From Pontibacter cellulosilyticus (GTDB lineage Bacteria; Bacteroidota; Bacteroidia; Cytophagales; Hymenobacteraceae), in assembly GCF_014306105.1 (NCBI RefSeq), contig NZ_JACRVF010000006.1:1-64000 (forward strand): a stretch of DNA of 64,000 nt, written 5' to 3'. The notes beneath the pieces are model-generated. The model had not been told where the DNA came from and searched no databases. It saw nothing but the letters and a program-made list of their open reading frames with translations. Of the stretch, positions 1 to 8,761 are shown piece after piece; within the stretch, counting starts at the first letter, position 1; each line of letters opens with the position of its first letter. The position numbers were made by a program, and so were the translations under genes.

Positions 1-111
1 AGGCCGCCCCCCCATTGGGAACGGGCGCAGAGTCATAACCATTTCCAAGTGGTGAAAAGTTCACCGCCTGAACACTTTTTTTAAACAATGCTTCTAACTC
101 CTTCCTAAAGC
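1..111. other. left-edge stretch, no firm gene
   Basis: No gene can be supported here. On the reverse strand the frame is open from about 145 to the window edge and reads like protein (it would include residues FKKSVQAVNFSPLGNGYD), but it has no ATG; the only plausible start is TTG at 86-88, and the frame runs through the terminator hairpin to the right. The three forward frames all stop by position 93. It may be the start of a reverse-strand gene cut by the window edge. Confidence 0.2.
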
Positions 112-113
112 AA

Positions 114-140
114 AAAGCCCGGCGCTGTCGGCCGGGCTTT
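114..140. terminator. bidirectional terminator hairpin after DUF2480 gene
   Basis: A 10-bp GC-rich stem (114-123 with 131-140) encloses a 7-nt loop, with A-rich sequence on the left that becomes a T-run on the reverse strand. It lies 19 bp past the stop of the reverse-strand DUF2480 gene. Confidence 0.75.
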
Positions 141-159
141 CTGATTCATGTTTTATACT

Positions 160-672
160 TTAAGCTGTCTTCGGCTTCTTATATAATGGTACCGTACTGC
201 ACGGCTCTCCATACATCAAGCTGCTTGTCACCGGCAAGAGTTTTCTCATAATCTCCACATAAGCATACGTAGGGACAGGTATACTTCCACAACCTTTCAC
301 TACTATTTTAGCATCGCGGTACTCCTCTACATCTATTTTAGCAATTGCCTCTTGCATTAGTGCCTGCTCTAGTGCCTCCAGATCTCCGAATACAAAGTAA
401 TTTGCATGGCCGGTAAGCTTAGTCGCCAATAGCATGTATGCCCATGTTGGTACTATGGCATCAGCAGAACAAATGATGGCTACGTTCTTTCCATCATACA
501 TAGACCAGTCGTGCTCTTTTACAAATGCTCTGAAATCTTTCTCCTTTAGTATAAGACCGTGAAACAGGTTTTCCTTTATATCATAAACCACTCGCTCTCC
601 CGGGTGGAGCAGCTCTTCCAGGTTTATCGTAACCAATGCGCTTTGCGCTACTCTATTTATAAACTCAGACAT
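160..672 (-). CDS. DUF2480 family protein
   Basis: A 170-residue cytoplasmic protein matching the Bacteroidota family DUF2480, whose function is unknown. Visible hallmarks are an acidic N-terminal helix region, a central stretch around residues 60-95 (CSADAIVPTWAYMLLATKL) and a conserved GSIPVPTYAYVEIMRKLLP stretch with a neighbouring Cys near the C-terminus. No signal peptide or membrane segment is seen. In this phylum the family is often found near Fe-S cluster (SUF) genes; here it instead follows tsaB by 11 nt, so the two are probably co-transcribed. The ATG at 672 is the first in frame. The family call is firm; no biochemical role can be given. Confidence 0.85.
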   Translation of the reverse strand: MSEFINRVAQSALVTINLEELLHPGERVVYDIKENLFHGLILKEKDFRAFVKEHDWSMYDGKNVAIICSADAIVPTWAYMLLATKLTGHANYFVFGDLEALEQALMQEAIAKIDVEEYRDAKIVVKGCGSIPVPTYAYVEIMRKLLPVTSSLMYGEPCSTVPLYKKPKTA

Positions 673-683
673 TGTGTTAGTTT

Positions 684-1385
684 TTAGTTCGTGCTTTTGC
701 TTGCACTTGTTATATAAACATCCTTTAAATAGAAGGGTTCATAGTAGGCAACATCTTCGAATATTTGTTTCTCATACTTGCGAAGGGCCAACTTACCTAC
801 TGGTATCGCCGACGGAACCACACCATCTACAAATAATGCATTGACATTGTTTTTGGCAAAGGTCTTGAACTTTTCGGCACCGCTGCCAAAGAAGATCACC
901 TGGTTATTTTGCAGTAGCTCATGCAGAGAGTCTTCAGTAAGTATAACTGGTGCTATTGGCATCACTTCTTCTAAAGTATGGCTGAGCACACAAGTATAAA
1001 CTTCCATTCTGCGGGCATCCAGCATGGGGCAAAACAGAAAGCGCTCGGGATTAGCTGTGTAATTTATAACCTGTGCCGCCATACTATATAATGTAGATAC
1101 CTCTATCAACGGAATGTTAAGTGCATAGCATAATCCTTTGGCGGTTGATGTACCTATTCGCAAACCGGTATAAGAGCCTGGCCCACCTGAAACAGCCACT
1201 GCCTTTAGGTCATCCATTTTAAACCCGCAGTTATTTACGAGTTGCTCCATCATAACAGTGATATGAGAGGAATGAGATTTCTCGATCCGAAGCTCTGATG
1301 AACCTAAGAGGTGCTCCCCCTGATAAAGCGCTACTGAGCATACAGTGGTTGAAGTTTCTAAGGCAAGCAGTAATGGGCTTTCCAT
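684..1385 (-). CDS. tsaB: tRNA threonylcarbamoyladenosine biosynthesis protein TsaB
   Basis: TsaB (YeaZ) is the non-catalytic ASKHA-fold partner of TsaD; with TsaE it supports transfer of threonylcarbamoyl to A37 of ANN-reading tRNAs. The N-terminus (residues 6-20, LLALETSTTVCSVAL) is the typical first strand of the fold, and GGPGSYTGLRIG at 67-78 is the family signature. At 233 residues the length is normal. The gene is separated from the upstream S41 protease gene by a strong terminator, so it probably has its own promoter in 1386-1465, and it likely shares a transcript with the DUF2480 gene 11 nt downstream. Cytoplasmic; confident assignment. Confidence 0.95.
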   Translation of the reverse strand: MESPLLLALETSTTVCSVALYQGEHLLGSSELRIEKSHSSHITVMMEQLVNNCGFKMDDLKAVAVSGGPGSYTGLRIGTSTAKGLCYALNIPLIEVSTLYSMAAQVINYTANPERFLFCPMLDARRMEVYTCVLSHTLEEVMPIAPVILTEDSLHELLQNNQVIFFGSGAEKFKTFAKNNVNALFVDGVVPSAIPVGKLALRKYEKQIFEDVAYYEPFYLKDVYITSASKSTN

Positions 1386-1465
1386 TTATATAGTATAGTA
1401 TAAGTTCACGACAAAATTAAGTGATGCTTCTTAAGCTGCAAAACCCTAAGCTTTATACTTAAACT

Positions 1466-1510
1466 ATAAAGCAGAAGAGCCACACTTAAAGTATGGCTCT
1501 TCTGCTTTAT
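1466..1510 (-). terminator. terminator of the S41 protease gene
   Basis: A perfect 17-bp stem (1466-1482 with 1494-1510) with an 11-nt loop, 11 bp past the S41 protease stop codon. Its loop flank carries AAGTAT, and a TATACTT copy lies just beside it at 1454-1460. Confidence 0.8.
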
Positions 1511-1520
1511 CAATCTATTA

Positions 1521-3170
1521 TTACTTTACTTTAAGGTATGCATTATACTTCTGAGAATCATTTAACACCTGCTTTGCCATCAGAATATCCGGATCATCAT
1601 CAAAAGTAGATTCGATGTAGCCTTTCTGCAGGTAGTAACGCGAAGCGATTTCCGCCTCCAGCATTTCCTTTATCTCAGGCTTAAAGCGTGTCAGGTCGTT
1701 TGCTTTATTATGCGACACCTTTTTCTTGATCGCCTCAAGTTCTGCTTTGATGTCATCGTAATGCTTACCGTCTTTTGCTTTTGCAGACAGATCCTGAAGC
1801 TCGCTTTCTATAGCTGTAGTATAGCTTACATCTTTGTTACCCAGGTAAGAAATAAACTGCTGGTACTCGTCATCAGTAAGCTTAAACTTTTTGGCAGCAG
1901 GTATAGAAGGATGCTCGGCTCTATACTTATTAGCAAACTCGAAGAAGTAGCCTTTGCGTGCAATGGTCTTCGTAATCTCTGAATAGTTTTGTTGCTCAAC
2001 TTCTACATCCGGGCTTATACCGCCACCATCATATACTACACGGCCTGCCGCTGTTTTGAACGCTACACGCAATGAGTCAGCAATTTTGCCTACGCTACCA
2101 TCTTCGTTGCGGTGCGCATAATCTATAGCCTGAATGCAACGGCCACTTGGGGTGTAATATTTAGCAGTAGTTACCTTTAGCTGAGAGTTGTAAGACAGCG
2201 GACGTGTAGCCTGCACCAAACCTTTACCAAATGTACGCTCGCCTACCAGCACAGCACGGTCGTAATCCTGCATTACACCAGCCACAATCTCAGAGGCCGA
2301 CGCACTGCGCGAGCTAGTAAGAATAACTAGCGGTATTTCTTTATCCAGTGGCTCGTCTAATGCCTTATATGTTTTGTTCCACTCTTTTACTTTTCCTTTT
2401 GTGCTTACGATGTCCTTACCTCTGTCCACGAACACGTTAGAGATGTTAACCGCCTCGTGCAATAAACCACCTGGGTTATCGCGTAGGTCGAACACGATTT
2501 TCTTGGCACCCATTTCCTTCAGCTTCTGCACAGCCATCTTCACCTCCTTAGAGGCATCTACTGTAAAACCTGATAACTGGAAGTAGCCAATCTGATCATC
2601 CAGCATACCATAGTATGGCACATTATCCACCATTATATTGGCGCGATTAAGCTCTACTGTTTTGGATTTGCTTTGGCCGTAGCTGCGAACCTCCAGCTTT
2701 ACCGGAGTATTTGCCTGACCTTTCAATAGTTTTGTGACATCACTGGTAGTTTTACCGGTTACGTCTACGCCGTTTACTTTTAAAATAACATCACCGATAA
2801 CAAGACCTGCTTTGTGCGCGGGCGAGTTTTCATAAGGCATTTGTACCGTTATTTTACCATCGTGGCTGCCGATCAGGGCACCGATACCGCCGTACTGACC
2901 AGTAGTCATGGTACGAAAATCCTCGATGTCGTCTTCAGGAATATAGTTGGTATATGGGTCCAGCGACTTTAGCATGGCATCTATACCCGTGCGCATCATT
3001 TTGGCAGGAGGTACATCATCCACATAAAATGTATTTACCTCTTTAAAAAGCGTGGCAAAAACATCTAAATTCTTGGCTATTTCGAAATAACGCTCTGATT
3101 CTGTTTTAAAGGAGAAAAGCCCCAAGGTAAGTGCACCAATAAGCAGGGCAGCAATAGACTTCTTGTACAT
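1521..3170 (-). CDS. S41 family C-terminal processing peptidase
   Basis: A CtpA/Prc-type serine protease of 549 residues that acts in the periplasm. Residues 7-21 form a hydrophobic signal or anchor segment. A PDZ domain covers about 90-165, with the carboxylate-binding GGIGALI and the GLVIGDVILKVNG core. The protease domain follows: SRSASASE at 287-294 holds the likely nucleophile Ser291, and FGKG at 314-317 the general-base Lys316, at the usual 25-residue spacing. The C-terminal 170 residues are lysine-rich helices also seen in Bacteroidota homologues. The gene follows rnpA by 28 nt and probably belongs to the rpmH-rnpA unit. Substrate unknown; the family trims tails of exported proteins. 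Confidence 0.93.
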   Translation of the reverse strand: MYKKSIAALLIGALTLGLFSFKTESERYFEIAKNLDVFATLFKEVNTFYVDDVPPAKMMRTGIDAMLKSLDPYTNYIPEDDIEDFRTMTTGQYGGIGALIGSHDGKITVQMPYENSPAHKAGLVIGDVILKVNGVDVTGKTTSDVTKLLKGQANTPVKLEVRSYGQSKSKTVELNRANIMVDNVPYYGMLDDQIGYFQLSGFTVDASKEVKMAVQKLKEMGAKKIVFDLRDNPGGLLHEAVNISNVFVDRGKDIVSTKGKVKEWNKTYKALDEPLDKEIPLVILTSSRSASASEIVAGVMQDYDRAVLVGERTFGKGLVQATRPLSYNSQLKVTTAKYYTPSGRCIQAIDYAHRNEDGSVGKIADSLRVAFKTAAGRVVYDGGGISPDVEVEQQNYSEITKTIARKGYFFEFANKYRAEHPSIPAAKKFKLTDDEYQQFISYLGNKDVSYTTAIESELQDLSAKAKDGKHYDDIKAELEAIKKKVSHNKANDLTRFKPEIKEMLEAEIASRYYLQKGYIESTFDDDPDILMAKQVLNDSQKYNAYLKVK

Positions 3171-3198
3171 AATTTCTAGGTGTAAGGACGTGGTAAGA

Positions 3199-3609
3199 CT
3201 ACTTACTCAAACAACGTTCCAAACCTGAAATTAGTTTTTTTTGGATGATTTGAAAGGACTTTTTTTCTTTACCAATATAGAGAATACCCAGCAGTTGTGG
3301 TGCCTGCTCCGGATTTTGGTAAAGGAGATGCTTGTTAAGGCGATAAGCCTCACGTATTTGCCGCTTAAGGCGGTTACGATCTACGGCACGCTTAAAGTAG
3401 CGCTTAGAAACAGAAACGAGTACCTGGGTAGCACCCGAAGTCAAGTCTTGCGGAGTATAATATATAAACCGCAGCGGATACAAATTAAAAGAAGAACCCT
3501 TGCTAAACAGCAGCGCAATAAGGCGCTTGCTACACAAGTGTTCTTCTTTCGAAAATGTATAGAAAGTTGGCTGCTCTGCGTTGTGCTCGTTAGCTGGCTC
3601 TATTTGCAT
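3199..3609 (-). CDS. rnpA: ribonuclease P protein component
   Basis: The protein subunit of RNase P, which helps the RNA subunit remove 5' leaders from pre-tRNAs. The signature RNR helix (RAVDRNRLKRQIREAYR, in the middle of the protein) is intact, and the upstream SVSKRYFKRAVDR strand is typical. At 136 residues it is slightly longer than usual because about 20 extra residues precede the conserved KEEHLCSKRLI start; no nearer ATG exists. It lies 43 nt downstream of rpmH, the near-universal rpmH-rnpA order. The yidC and membrane-insertion genes that often follow are absent; an S41 protease gene follows instead. Confidence 0.95.
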   Translation of the reverse strand: MQIEPANEHNAEQPTFYTFSKEEHLCSKRLIALLFSKGSSFNLYPLRFIYYTPQDLTSGATQVLVSVSKRYFKRAVDRNRLKRQIREAYRLNKHLLYQNPEQAPQLLGILYIGKEKKSFQIIQKKLISGLERCLSK

Positions 3610-3652
3610 GAGCGCTACGAATGTACAAGCAAGGCATATCCCCTAAAGGAGA

Positions 3653-3814
3653 TTAAGCCGCCTTATGTCTTTTCTCGTCAGAAACTGTTAGTCTCTTTCT
3701 GCCTTTGGCTCTTCTGCTAGCCAATACTCTTCTGCCGTTAGCGGTTTCCATTCTAGATCTGAAACCGTGCTTATTTCTTCTTTTTCTCTGCGAAGGCTGG
3801 AATGTTCTTTTCAT
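3653..3814 (-). CDS. rpmH: 50S ribosomal protein L34
   Basis: A 53-residue, very basic protein beginning [18 protein letters not shown], the diagnostic bL34 N-terminus, and ending in a KRHKAA tail. It binds 23S rRNA in the large subunit. The ATG at 3814 and TAA at 3653 were read directly from the reverse strand. It leads the rpmH-rnpA unit, and its promoter should lie in the 244-bp gap to the divergent M61 peptidase gene. dnaA, a common rpmH neighbour in other phyla, is not adjacent. Confidence 0.97.
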   Translation of the reverse strand: MKRTFQPSQRKRRNKHGFRSRMETANGRRVLASRRAKGRKRLTVSDEKRHKAA

Positions 3815-4058
3815 CGTCTGCCAATGGTTTTATTATGGCCTGCAAAATTAGACAACCTTTTTTAATTAACAAAGCCTGCTTCAGAATTTTTACTAAAATG
3901 TATACTAAAGCTGCAGCAGTGCCTCTGTGGCTACACAAATCTGCATTCTCTTGATTACCTAATGACTAACTTGCTGTATCGTTAAACTGTTATATCAGCA
4001 TCCAGTATACTTTGCAAACCAACAGTTTGACTATTCAGAAAATTTACGACTTTAAACT

Positions 4059-5774
4059 ATGATCACATACCACCTTTCTTACCAGAACCCGCTTAGCCAT
4101 TACGTTGACATCACACTAACTATAGAGGATAATAAAGCAGACAAGCTATACCTGCAGCTGCCTGCCTGGCGCCCCGGCCGGTACGAATTGCAGCATTTTG
4201 CCCAAAAGCTTAAAGCTGTAACTGCCTCTGCAGATGGCCAAAGTATCCATATCAGCAAAACAACAAAAGACCGGTGGCTAATAGAAGCTAACGGTGCAGC
4301 TGCCATCGAGGTAAAGTATAGCTTTTATGCCCGCCAAATGGATGCCGGAGGTTCATGGCTGGATGAGGAGCAGCTGTACATAAACCCAATTAACTGCATG
4401 ATGGCTGTAGACGGTCGCGAATTTGAGCCATATTTTGTGCAGCTTCATATCCCTGAAAACTGGCAAGTTGCCTGTGGCTTACCAGAAGTACAGAAACACA
4501 CGCTACAGGCAGCAAACTTCGATGAGCTGGTAGATAGTCCTTTTATAGCCAGTGCTAACCTAAAAAAGGAAACTTTTAATGAAGGTGGAGTAGACTTTCA
4601 TATCTGGATACAAGGCGATTGCCAGCCGGACTGGGAGAGGATAAAACATGATTTTGCCGCTTTTACAAAAGAGCAGTTGGAGGTATTTGGCGATTTTCCG
4701 GTGCAGGAGTATCATTACCTGAATGAGATTCTGCCTTACCGCACCTACCATGGCGTGGAGCACGGCAATTCCACCGTCATCACATTGGGCCCCGGAGAAC
4801 TGTTGATGACGCCTAGCCTGTACAAAGAGTTTCTGGGAGTAAGTTCGCATGAGCTATTCCATACCTGGAACATCAAGAAAATTCGCCCTGCTGAAATGAT
4901 ACCTTATAACTTTGCGCAGGAGAACTACTTTAAAACCGGCTACGTGGCCGAGGGCATTACCACTTACTACGGCGACTATATGCTGGCCAGATCAGGGGTA
5001 TTTACAGCAGCGCAGTATTTTGACGAACTGAATACTACCCTGCAACGCTACTTCGCTGACTATAGCCGTGATAACCTCTCCGTAGCTGACTCCTCCTTCG
5101 ATCTTTGGCTGGACGGCTACAAACCCGGCGCACCAGACCGAAAGGTATCTATCTATATAAAAGGCGCCCTCACAGCCTTGCTCTTGGATATGCAACTGAG
5201 ACAGCAAACGAATAACAACGCCAGCGTGGACACTGTGATGCGCCTGCTTTGGGATCGTTTCGGTAAAAAAGGCAAGGGCTACACAGAGGCTGACTATGCT
5301 GAGTTGGTGGATGAAGTAGCTGGTACTTCTTTTGCTTCATACTTTGATAACTACATAAACGGCACTGCCCCTATTGAGCAGGCTTTGGATGAGGCTTTAT
5401 ACTTAGTCGGCTGCACGCTAAAGGAAACAGAAAACCCGATCATCAATGAAGGCAATTATGGCTTTAAGGTAACATCGGAAGGTGCGGCCAAAGTAACTGC
5501 CGTTGCACCAGGCTCTCCGGCTAGCGGTGTGTTAAGTATAGATGATGAGCTTGTTGCCTTGAATGGCCGCAAAATAGAAAATAACCTGCAGCACCTGCTG
5601 GCACTGCAACCGCAGCAAATAGAACTGACGCTGTTCAGGGAAAAGCAGCTTCGTAGTATAAAATTGGGTGCTGATAGTAACAGCTACTATAGCAAGTATA
5701 CTGTGGAGAAACGTGCCGATGCGACTGATGAACAGAAGCAGAATTTTAAAGCATGGCTGAAGCAGGAGTTTTAA
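4059..5774 (+). CDS. M61 family metallopeptidase with PDZ domain
   Basis: A 571-residue peptidase of the M61 (glycyl aminopeptidase) family. An N-terminal beta-sandwich domain (about 1-165) precedes the gluzincin catalytic domain. The zinc motif HELFH lies at 264-268 in the context SSHELFHTWNIKKIRP, and the third ligand is probably the Glu of AEGITTYYGDY near 299. A PDZ domain occupies about 455-530. No signal peptide is visible, so a cytoplasmic site is likely, although some homologues are exported. The gene stands alone between the divergent rpmH and a downstream inverted-repeat element. M61 enzymes release N-terminal Gly or Ala; the substrate here is unknown. Confidence 0.93.
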   Translation: MITYHLSYQNPLSHYVDITLTIEDNKADKLYLQLPAWRPGRYELQHFAQKLKAVTASADGQSIHISKTTKDRWLIEANGAAAIEVKYSFYARQMDAGGSWLDEEQLYINPINCMMAVDGREFEPYFVQLHIPENWQVACGLPEVQKHTLQAANFDELVDSPFIASANLKKETFNEGGVDFHIWIQGDCQPDWERIKHDFAAFTKEQLEVFGDFPVQEYHYLNEILPYRTYHGVEHGNSTVITLGPGELLMTPSLYKEFLGVSSHELFHTWNIKKIRPAEMIPYNFAQENYFKTGYVAEGITTYYGDYMLARSGVFTAAQYFDELNTTLQRYFADYSRDNLSVADSSFDLWLDGYKPGAPDRKVSIYIKGALTALLLDMQLRQQTNNNASVDTVMRLLWDRFGKKGKGYTEADYAELVDEVAGTSFASYFDNYINGTAPIEQALDEALYLVGCTLKETENPIINEGNYGFKVTSEGAAKVTAVAPGSPASGVLSIDDELVALNGRKIENNLQHLLALQPQQIELTLFREKQLRSIKLGADSNSYYSKYTVEKRADATDEQKQNFKAWLKQEF

Positions 5775-5804
5775 ATGATGTGTTAACCGTTAACCCACTC
5801 CTAA

Positions 5805-5952
5805 CCCCAATGCCATCAACTTAAGCTCTTTTGTCATCTCGACGATAGGAGAGATCTTTATAGAACTCCTTCTGCACTAATTCCAGATAGATTTCTCCCA
5901 GAGGTCGAAATGACAACTTAGCTTATATTTTCTCAAGTTGACAGCATTGGGG
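5805..5952. repeat. 148-bp inverted-repeat intergenic element (MITE-like)
   Basis: The two ends are inverted repeats of one another: the left arm starts CCCCAATGCCATCAACTTAA at 5805 and the right arm, read in reverse complement from 5952, starts CCCCAATGCTGTCAACTTGA. Further in, both arms carry a GTCATnTCGAC block followed by a GGAGA-rich block. The element fills the gap between the convergent M61 and FAD-oxidoreductase genes and encodes nothing. GTCATTTCGAC-type repeats are known from other Bacteroidota genomes. It could act as a bidirectional RNA hairpin or be a non-autonomous mobile element; no flanking target duplication is obvious. Confidence 0.75.
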
Positions 5953-5981
5953 CTGGAGCGGATTGATAACTAGACTAGGCG

Positions 5982-7220
5982 CTAATTAAATAGCAACTTA
6001 AAGTAAAACGATGGCTGCTTCAGCTTTTCGCGTAGGTCCAGGTCGTTGAACATGCAGGAAATGGTCTTGGCTAGGGCTTGGTTTTTGGATGCTTTATCGG
6101 CGATCTGGTTGAACAGCCAGGGGTAATTGAGCAGCTTCTGCATCTGGCGGCTAAGTCTTAGCTCTTTCCAGAGACGGTTGTAAACGGCTTTGTCGTAGGC
6201 TTGCATGAAGCTGGCTGAAAAGTCCTGGTGCTGCAGGCAAAGCGCTGCCTGTGTTGCAGCCCAGCGGCCACTGATCATAGCATTGCTTACTCCTTCGCCA
6301 GTAAATGGGTCTATCAGCGCGCCGGCATCACCCACTAACATGTAGTTATCTCCGGAAAGGCTGCGTTTTTTAGAACCCAGTGGCAAGCCGTACCCTTTTA
6401 TATCGCCCACCAACTCTGCATTAGCAAAGCGCTTCTGAAGCTCCGGGTGCGTTTCTATCATGCGCAGCATTTCCTTTTTCAGGTTAATCTTTTTGCTGCT
6501 GATGGCGCTGCTCAACATACCCACACCTACATTGGCAAAACCTCCCGGCAACGGGAATACCCAGAAGTATCCCGGCAGAAAATCCTTGAAGAAGTGAAGC
6601 TCTATAAAGTTATCGCCATCCAGATCCTGAACTCCTTTGTAATAAGCCCGCAAACCGGCACAGTAGTGCTCCGGCTCCTGCTGCAGACCTGCTACATGCC
6701 GCGCAAACCCCGACTGCGCTCCGTTTGCCACAATCAGCAATTTGGCCTCTACTTGTGGCTCACCTTCTTTTCCGGAAAGTATAAAACCCCCACCTGATAG
6801 CTGCTCATACTTTGCAAGCTCTACGCCCTCCAGCAACGTAATCTCAGAGCGCTGCTTTACCTGCTCTACCAGAAAGTTATCGAAGTGCAGGCGTTTGGAA
6901 ATATAACCTGCCGGAGAATCCACATCACGGTTATAATTATACTTGAACGGCACACTCAGCTTTTGCCCGCCCGGCGATACAAAATGAATACCCCACGAAG
7001 GCAGCTGCTCCTCTTGCTGACTGAAGAGCCCAGGCAATTCATCAGAGATACGGCGCAGTTCATTTACTACTTTGCCGCTCAGGGCATCGCCGCACACTTT
7101 ATCGCGCGGGAAGACAGCCCTATCCACTAATAGGCAGGATATGCCCATTTGCGCCAGGTGCAATGCTGCCGTAGTGCCACCGGGACCAGCACCAAGTATA
7201 CAGATTTCAGTTTTGTACAT
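5982..7220 (-). CDS. FAD-dependent oxidoreductase, geranylgeranyl reductase-like
   Basis: A 412-residue flavoprotein of the geranylgeranyl-reductase / p-hydroxybenzoate-hydroxylase group. The dinucleotide-binding GAGPGG is at 10-15, the family motif FPRDKVCGD at about 37-45, and the second FAD motif GDAGALIDPFTGEG at about 290-305. I place the start at the ATG at 7220, which begins directly before the FAD strand (MYKTEICILGAGPGG); the longer frame from 7253 adds only a hydrophobic stub. Enzymes of this family saturate isoprenoid chains or hydroxylate aromatics; the substrate cannot be read from the sequence. It stands alone on the reverse strand, convergent with the M61 gene. Confidence 0.88.
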   Translation of the reverse strand: MYKTEICILGAGPGGTTAALHLAQMGISCLLVDRAVFPRDKVCGDALSGKVVNELRRISDELPGLFSQQEEQLPSWGIHFVSPGGQKLSVPFKYNYNRDVDSPAGYISKRLHFDNFLVEQVKQRSEITLLEGVELAKYEQLSGGGFILSGKEGEPQVEAKLLIVANGAQSGFARHVAGLQQEPEHYCAGLRAYYKGVQDLDGDNFIELHFFKDFLPGYFWVFPLPGGFANVGVGMLSSAISSKKINLKKEMLRMIETHPELQKRFANAELVGDIKGYGLPLGSKKRSLSGDNYMLVGDAGALIDPFTGEGVSNAMISGRWAATQAALCLQHQDFSASFMQAYDKAVYNRLWKELRLSRQMQKLLNYPWLFNQIADKASKNQALAKTISCMFNDLDLREKLKQPSFYFKLLFN

Positions 7221-7288
7221 GCAGAAAAGTATGAACAGAAGAAAGATAAGCAATTAGCCACACAACCTACACCTATAGGCACAAAAAA

Positions 7289-7317
7289 AGGAGGAAAACC
7301 TGTATGGCTTTCCTCCT
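7289..7317 (-). terminator. terminator of small hydrophilic-protein gene
   Basis: A 9-bp stem (7289-7297 with 7309-7317) with a run of seven A on the left, read as a U-run on the reverse strand. It lies about 38 bp past the stop of the 66-residue gene and before the oxidoreductase start. Confidence 0.65.
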
Positions 7318-7354
7318 CTGAGTTTTCATAGCTTATTTTGTTTACAAGTACACC

Positions 7355-7555
7355 CTACTTTTTATCATAAGGGGTATTGTTACCACCCTTCGCTAAGTTG
7401 CGATTAGGGTTCTGCACTTTGGTTGCGTCTTTGTTTAGTGCATTGCGGTTTGGACTATCGTTGATGTTACCCATCGGCTTCTTTGGATCGGCCTCGTTAG
7501 GGTTATTCTTCTTCAACTCATCCATTTTATTTTTATTCTGATTCTTTATGCTCAT
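7355..7555 (-). CDS. small hydrophilic hypothetical protein
   Basis: A 66-residue protein very rich in Asn, Lys, Asp and Pro, without hydrophobic segments or cysteines; it looks intrinsically disordered (it contains KNNPNEADPKKPMGNINDSP). I do not recognise a family. It is credible as a gene because it has an ATG start at 7555, its own terminator at 7289-7317, and lies between two other terminated units. Low-complexity proteins of this type are common in Hymenobacteraceae and are sometimes stress-linked, but nothing here shows that. Confidence 0.6.
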   Translation of the reverse strand: MSIKNQNKNKMDELKKNNPNEADPKKPMGNINDSPNRNALNKDATKVQNPNRNLAKGGNNTPYDKK

Positions 7556-7660
7556 AATCCAATCTCCTCATTAATGTATACTTAGTTTTACCGCTTCCGA
7601 CTGGATTTTGTTACAAATTTGACTAAAGTATACTCTACGTTAACCATTGCTTTAAACGAA

Positions 7661-7688
7661 AAAAGGAGAGGCCTCAGCCTCTCCTTTT
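7661..7688 (-). terminator. terminator of the PfkB kinase gene
   Basis: A perfect 12-bp stem (7661-7672 with 7677-7688) with a CTCA tetraloop and a U-run on the reverse strand, 21 bp past the kinase stop codon. Confidence 0.85.
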
Positions 7689-7709
7689 CTGTGCAATTTT
7701 GATTTATAC

Positions 7710-8633
7710 TTACTGCAGTACGGTATCGAACTGAACCAGGTTAACGAACTGCTGCACGCGGTTCTCAATCTCCTGGTGGCTCAGGTTTTTCAGGCGCTCA
7801 GTACCGAATTTCTCAACACAGAACGAGGCCATAGCCGAACCATAGATGATGGCGCGCTTCATGTTCTCGAAGCTGATATCACCAGTGCTGGCAATGTAAC
7901 CGATAAAGCCACCCGCAAACGTATCGCCGGCTCCGGTCGGATCGAAAACTTCTTCTAACGGAAGGGCTGGTGCAAAGAATACTTTGTCTTCGTTAAACAA
8001 CAGGGCACCGTGCTCACCTTTCTTGATGATCAGGAACTTAGGACCCATTGCCATTATCTTTTTAGCAGCTTTAACTAAAGAGTAGTCACCGCTAAGCTGG
8101 CGCGCCTCCTCATCGTTGATAGATAACACATCTACCAGCTTCAGCGTCTCTTTCAGCTCATCCAGGGCAATGTCCATCCAGAAGTTCATGGTGTCCATTA
8201 CTACCAGCTTTGGCCGTTCGGTCAAGCGCTCTATCACTGTCTTCTGTACCTGTGGCGCCAGGTTACCCAGCATCAGGTATTCGCAACCCTGGTATGCATC
8301 CGGAATAATCGGATCGAAATCGCCTAGTACGTTAAGCTCAGTAACAAGCGTTTCGCGGCTGTTCATATCGTTAAAGTAGCGGCCAGACCAGAAGAAAGAT
8401 TTCTCGTTCTCCTTTACCTGCACACCTTCGGTGCTGATACCGCGCTGGTGCATCAGAGCAATGTGGTCCTGGTCAAAGTCACCGCCTACTACTGATACTA
8501 CATTTACCGGCTTCACAAAGTATGAAGACGAAAGCGAAATGTACGTTGCCGCACCACCTACAATTTTGTCTGTTTTTCCGAAGGGTGTTTCCAGCGCGTC
8601 AAACGCCATCGAACCTACTACTACTAAGCTCAT
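7710..8633 (-). CDS. PfkB family carbohydrate/nucleoside kinase
   Basis: A 307-residue ribokinase-fold kinase. The N-terminal GG motif is seen in VGGAATYISLS (25-35), and the C-terminal PfkB signature DPTGAGDTFAGGF at 231-243 contains the anion hole and the catalytic base Asp237. Family members phosphorylate sugars or nucleosides at a hydroxymethyl group; this Bacteroidota subgroup is usually annotated simply as a sugar kinase, and the acceptor is not predictable. It is monocistronic: a strong terminator follows, and the tRNA-His terminator lies upstream. Cytoplasmic. An AT-rich repeat of the form AATTATGAATT lies just before the start codon (8640-8672). Confidence 0.9.
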   Translation of the reverse strand: MSLVVVGSMAFDALETPFGKTDKIVGGAATYISLSSSYFVKPVNVVSVVGGDFDQDHIALMHQRGISTEGVQVKENEKSFFWSGRYFNDMNSRETLVTELNVLGDFDPIIPDAYQGCEYLMLGNLAPQVQKTVIERLTERPKLVVMDTMNFWMDIALDELKETLKLVDVLSINDEEARQLSGDYSLVKAAKKIMAMGPKFLIIKKGEHGALLFNEDKVFFAPALPLEEVFDPTGAGDTFAGGFIGYIASTGDISFENMKRAIIYGSAMASFCVEKFGTERLKNLSHQEIENRVQQFVNLVQFDTVLQ

Positions 8634-8732
8634 ATTTTTAAATTATGAATTACAAATTAAGAATTATGAATGGGTTTATACTTTAGATCAGCAGTTTAAC
8701 CCTCCAGCAAGTTAGCAATTAAATAAATAAAA

Positions 8733-8761
8733 AAGCCCCTGAAGGTTTGCTTCAAGGGCTT
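8733..8761 (-). terminator. terminator of tRNA-His
   Basis: An 11-bp stem with one mismatch (8733-8744 with 8750-8761) and a 5-nt loop, followed on the reverse strand by a T-rich tract (8720-8734). It starts at the encoded CCA end of the tRNA. Confidence 0.75.

Noticed and set aside
3241-3720. 159-codon forward frame opposite rnpA
   Set aside because: It lies antisense to rnpA and part of rpmH, both of which have clear family motifs; its residues look like a shadow frame.
8640-8673. AATTATGAATT-type AT repeat before the PfkB gene
   Set aside because: Only two and a half imperfect units; such sequence is frequent in AT-rich intergenic DNA of many bacteria and no function is evident.
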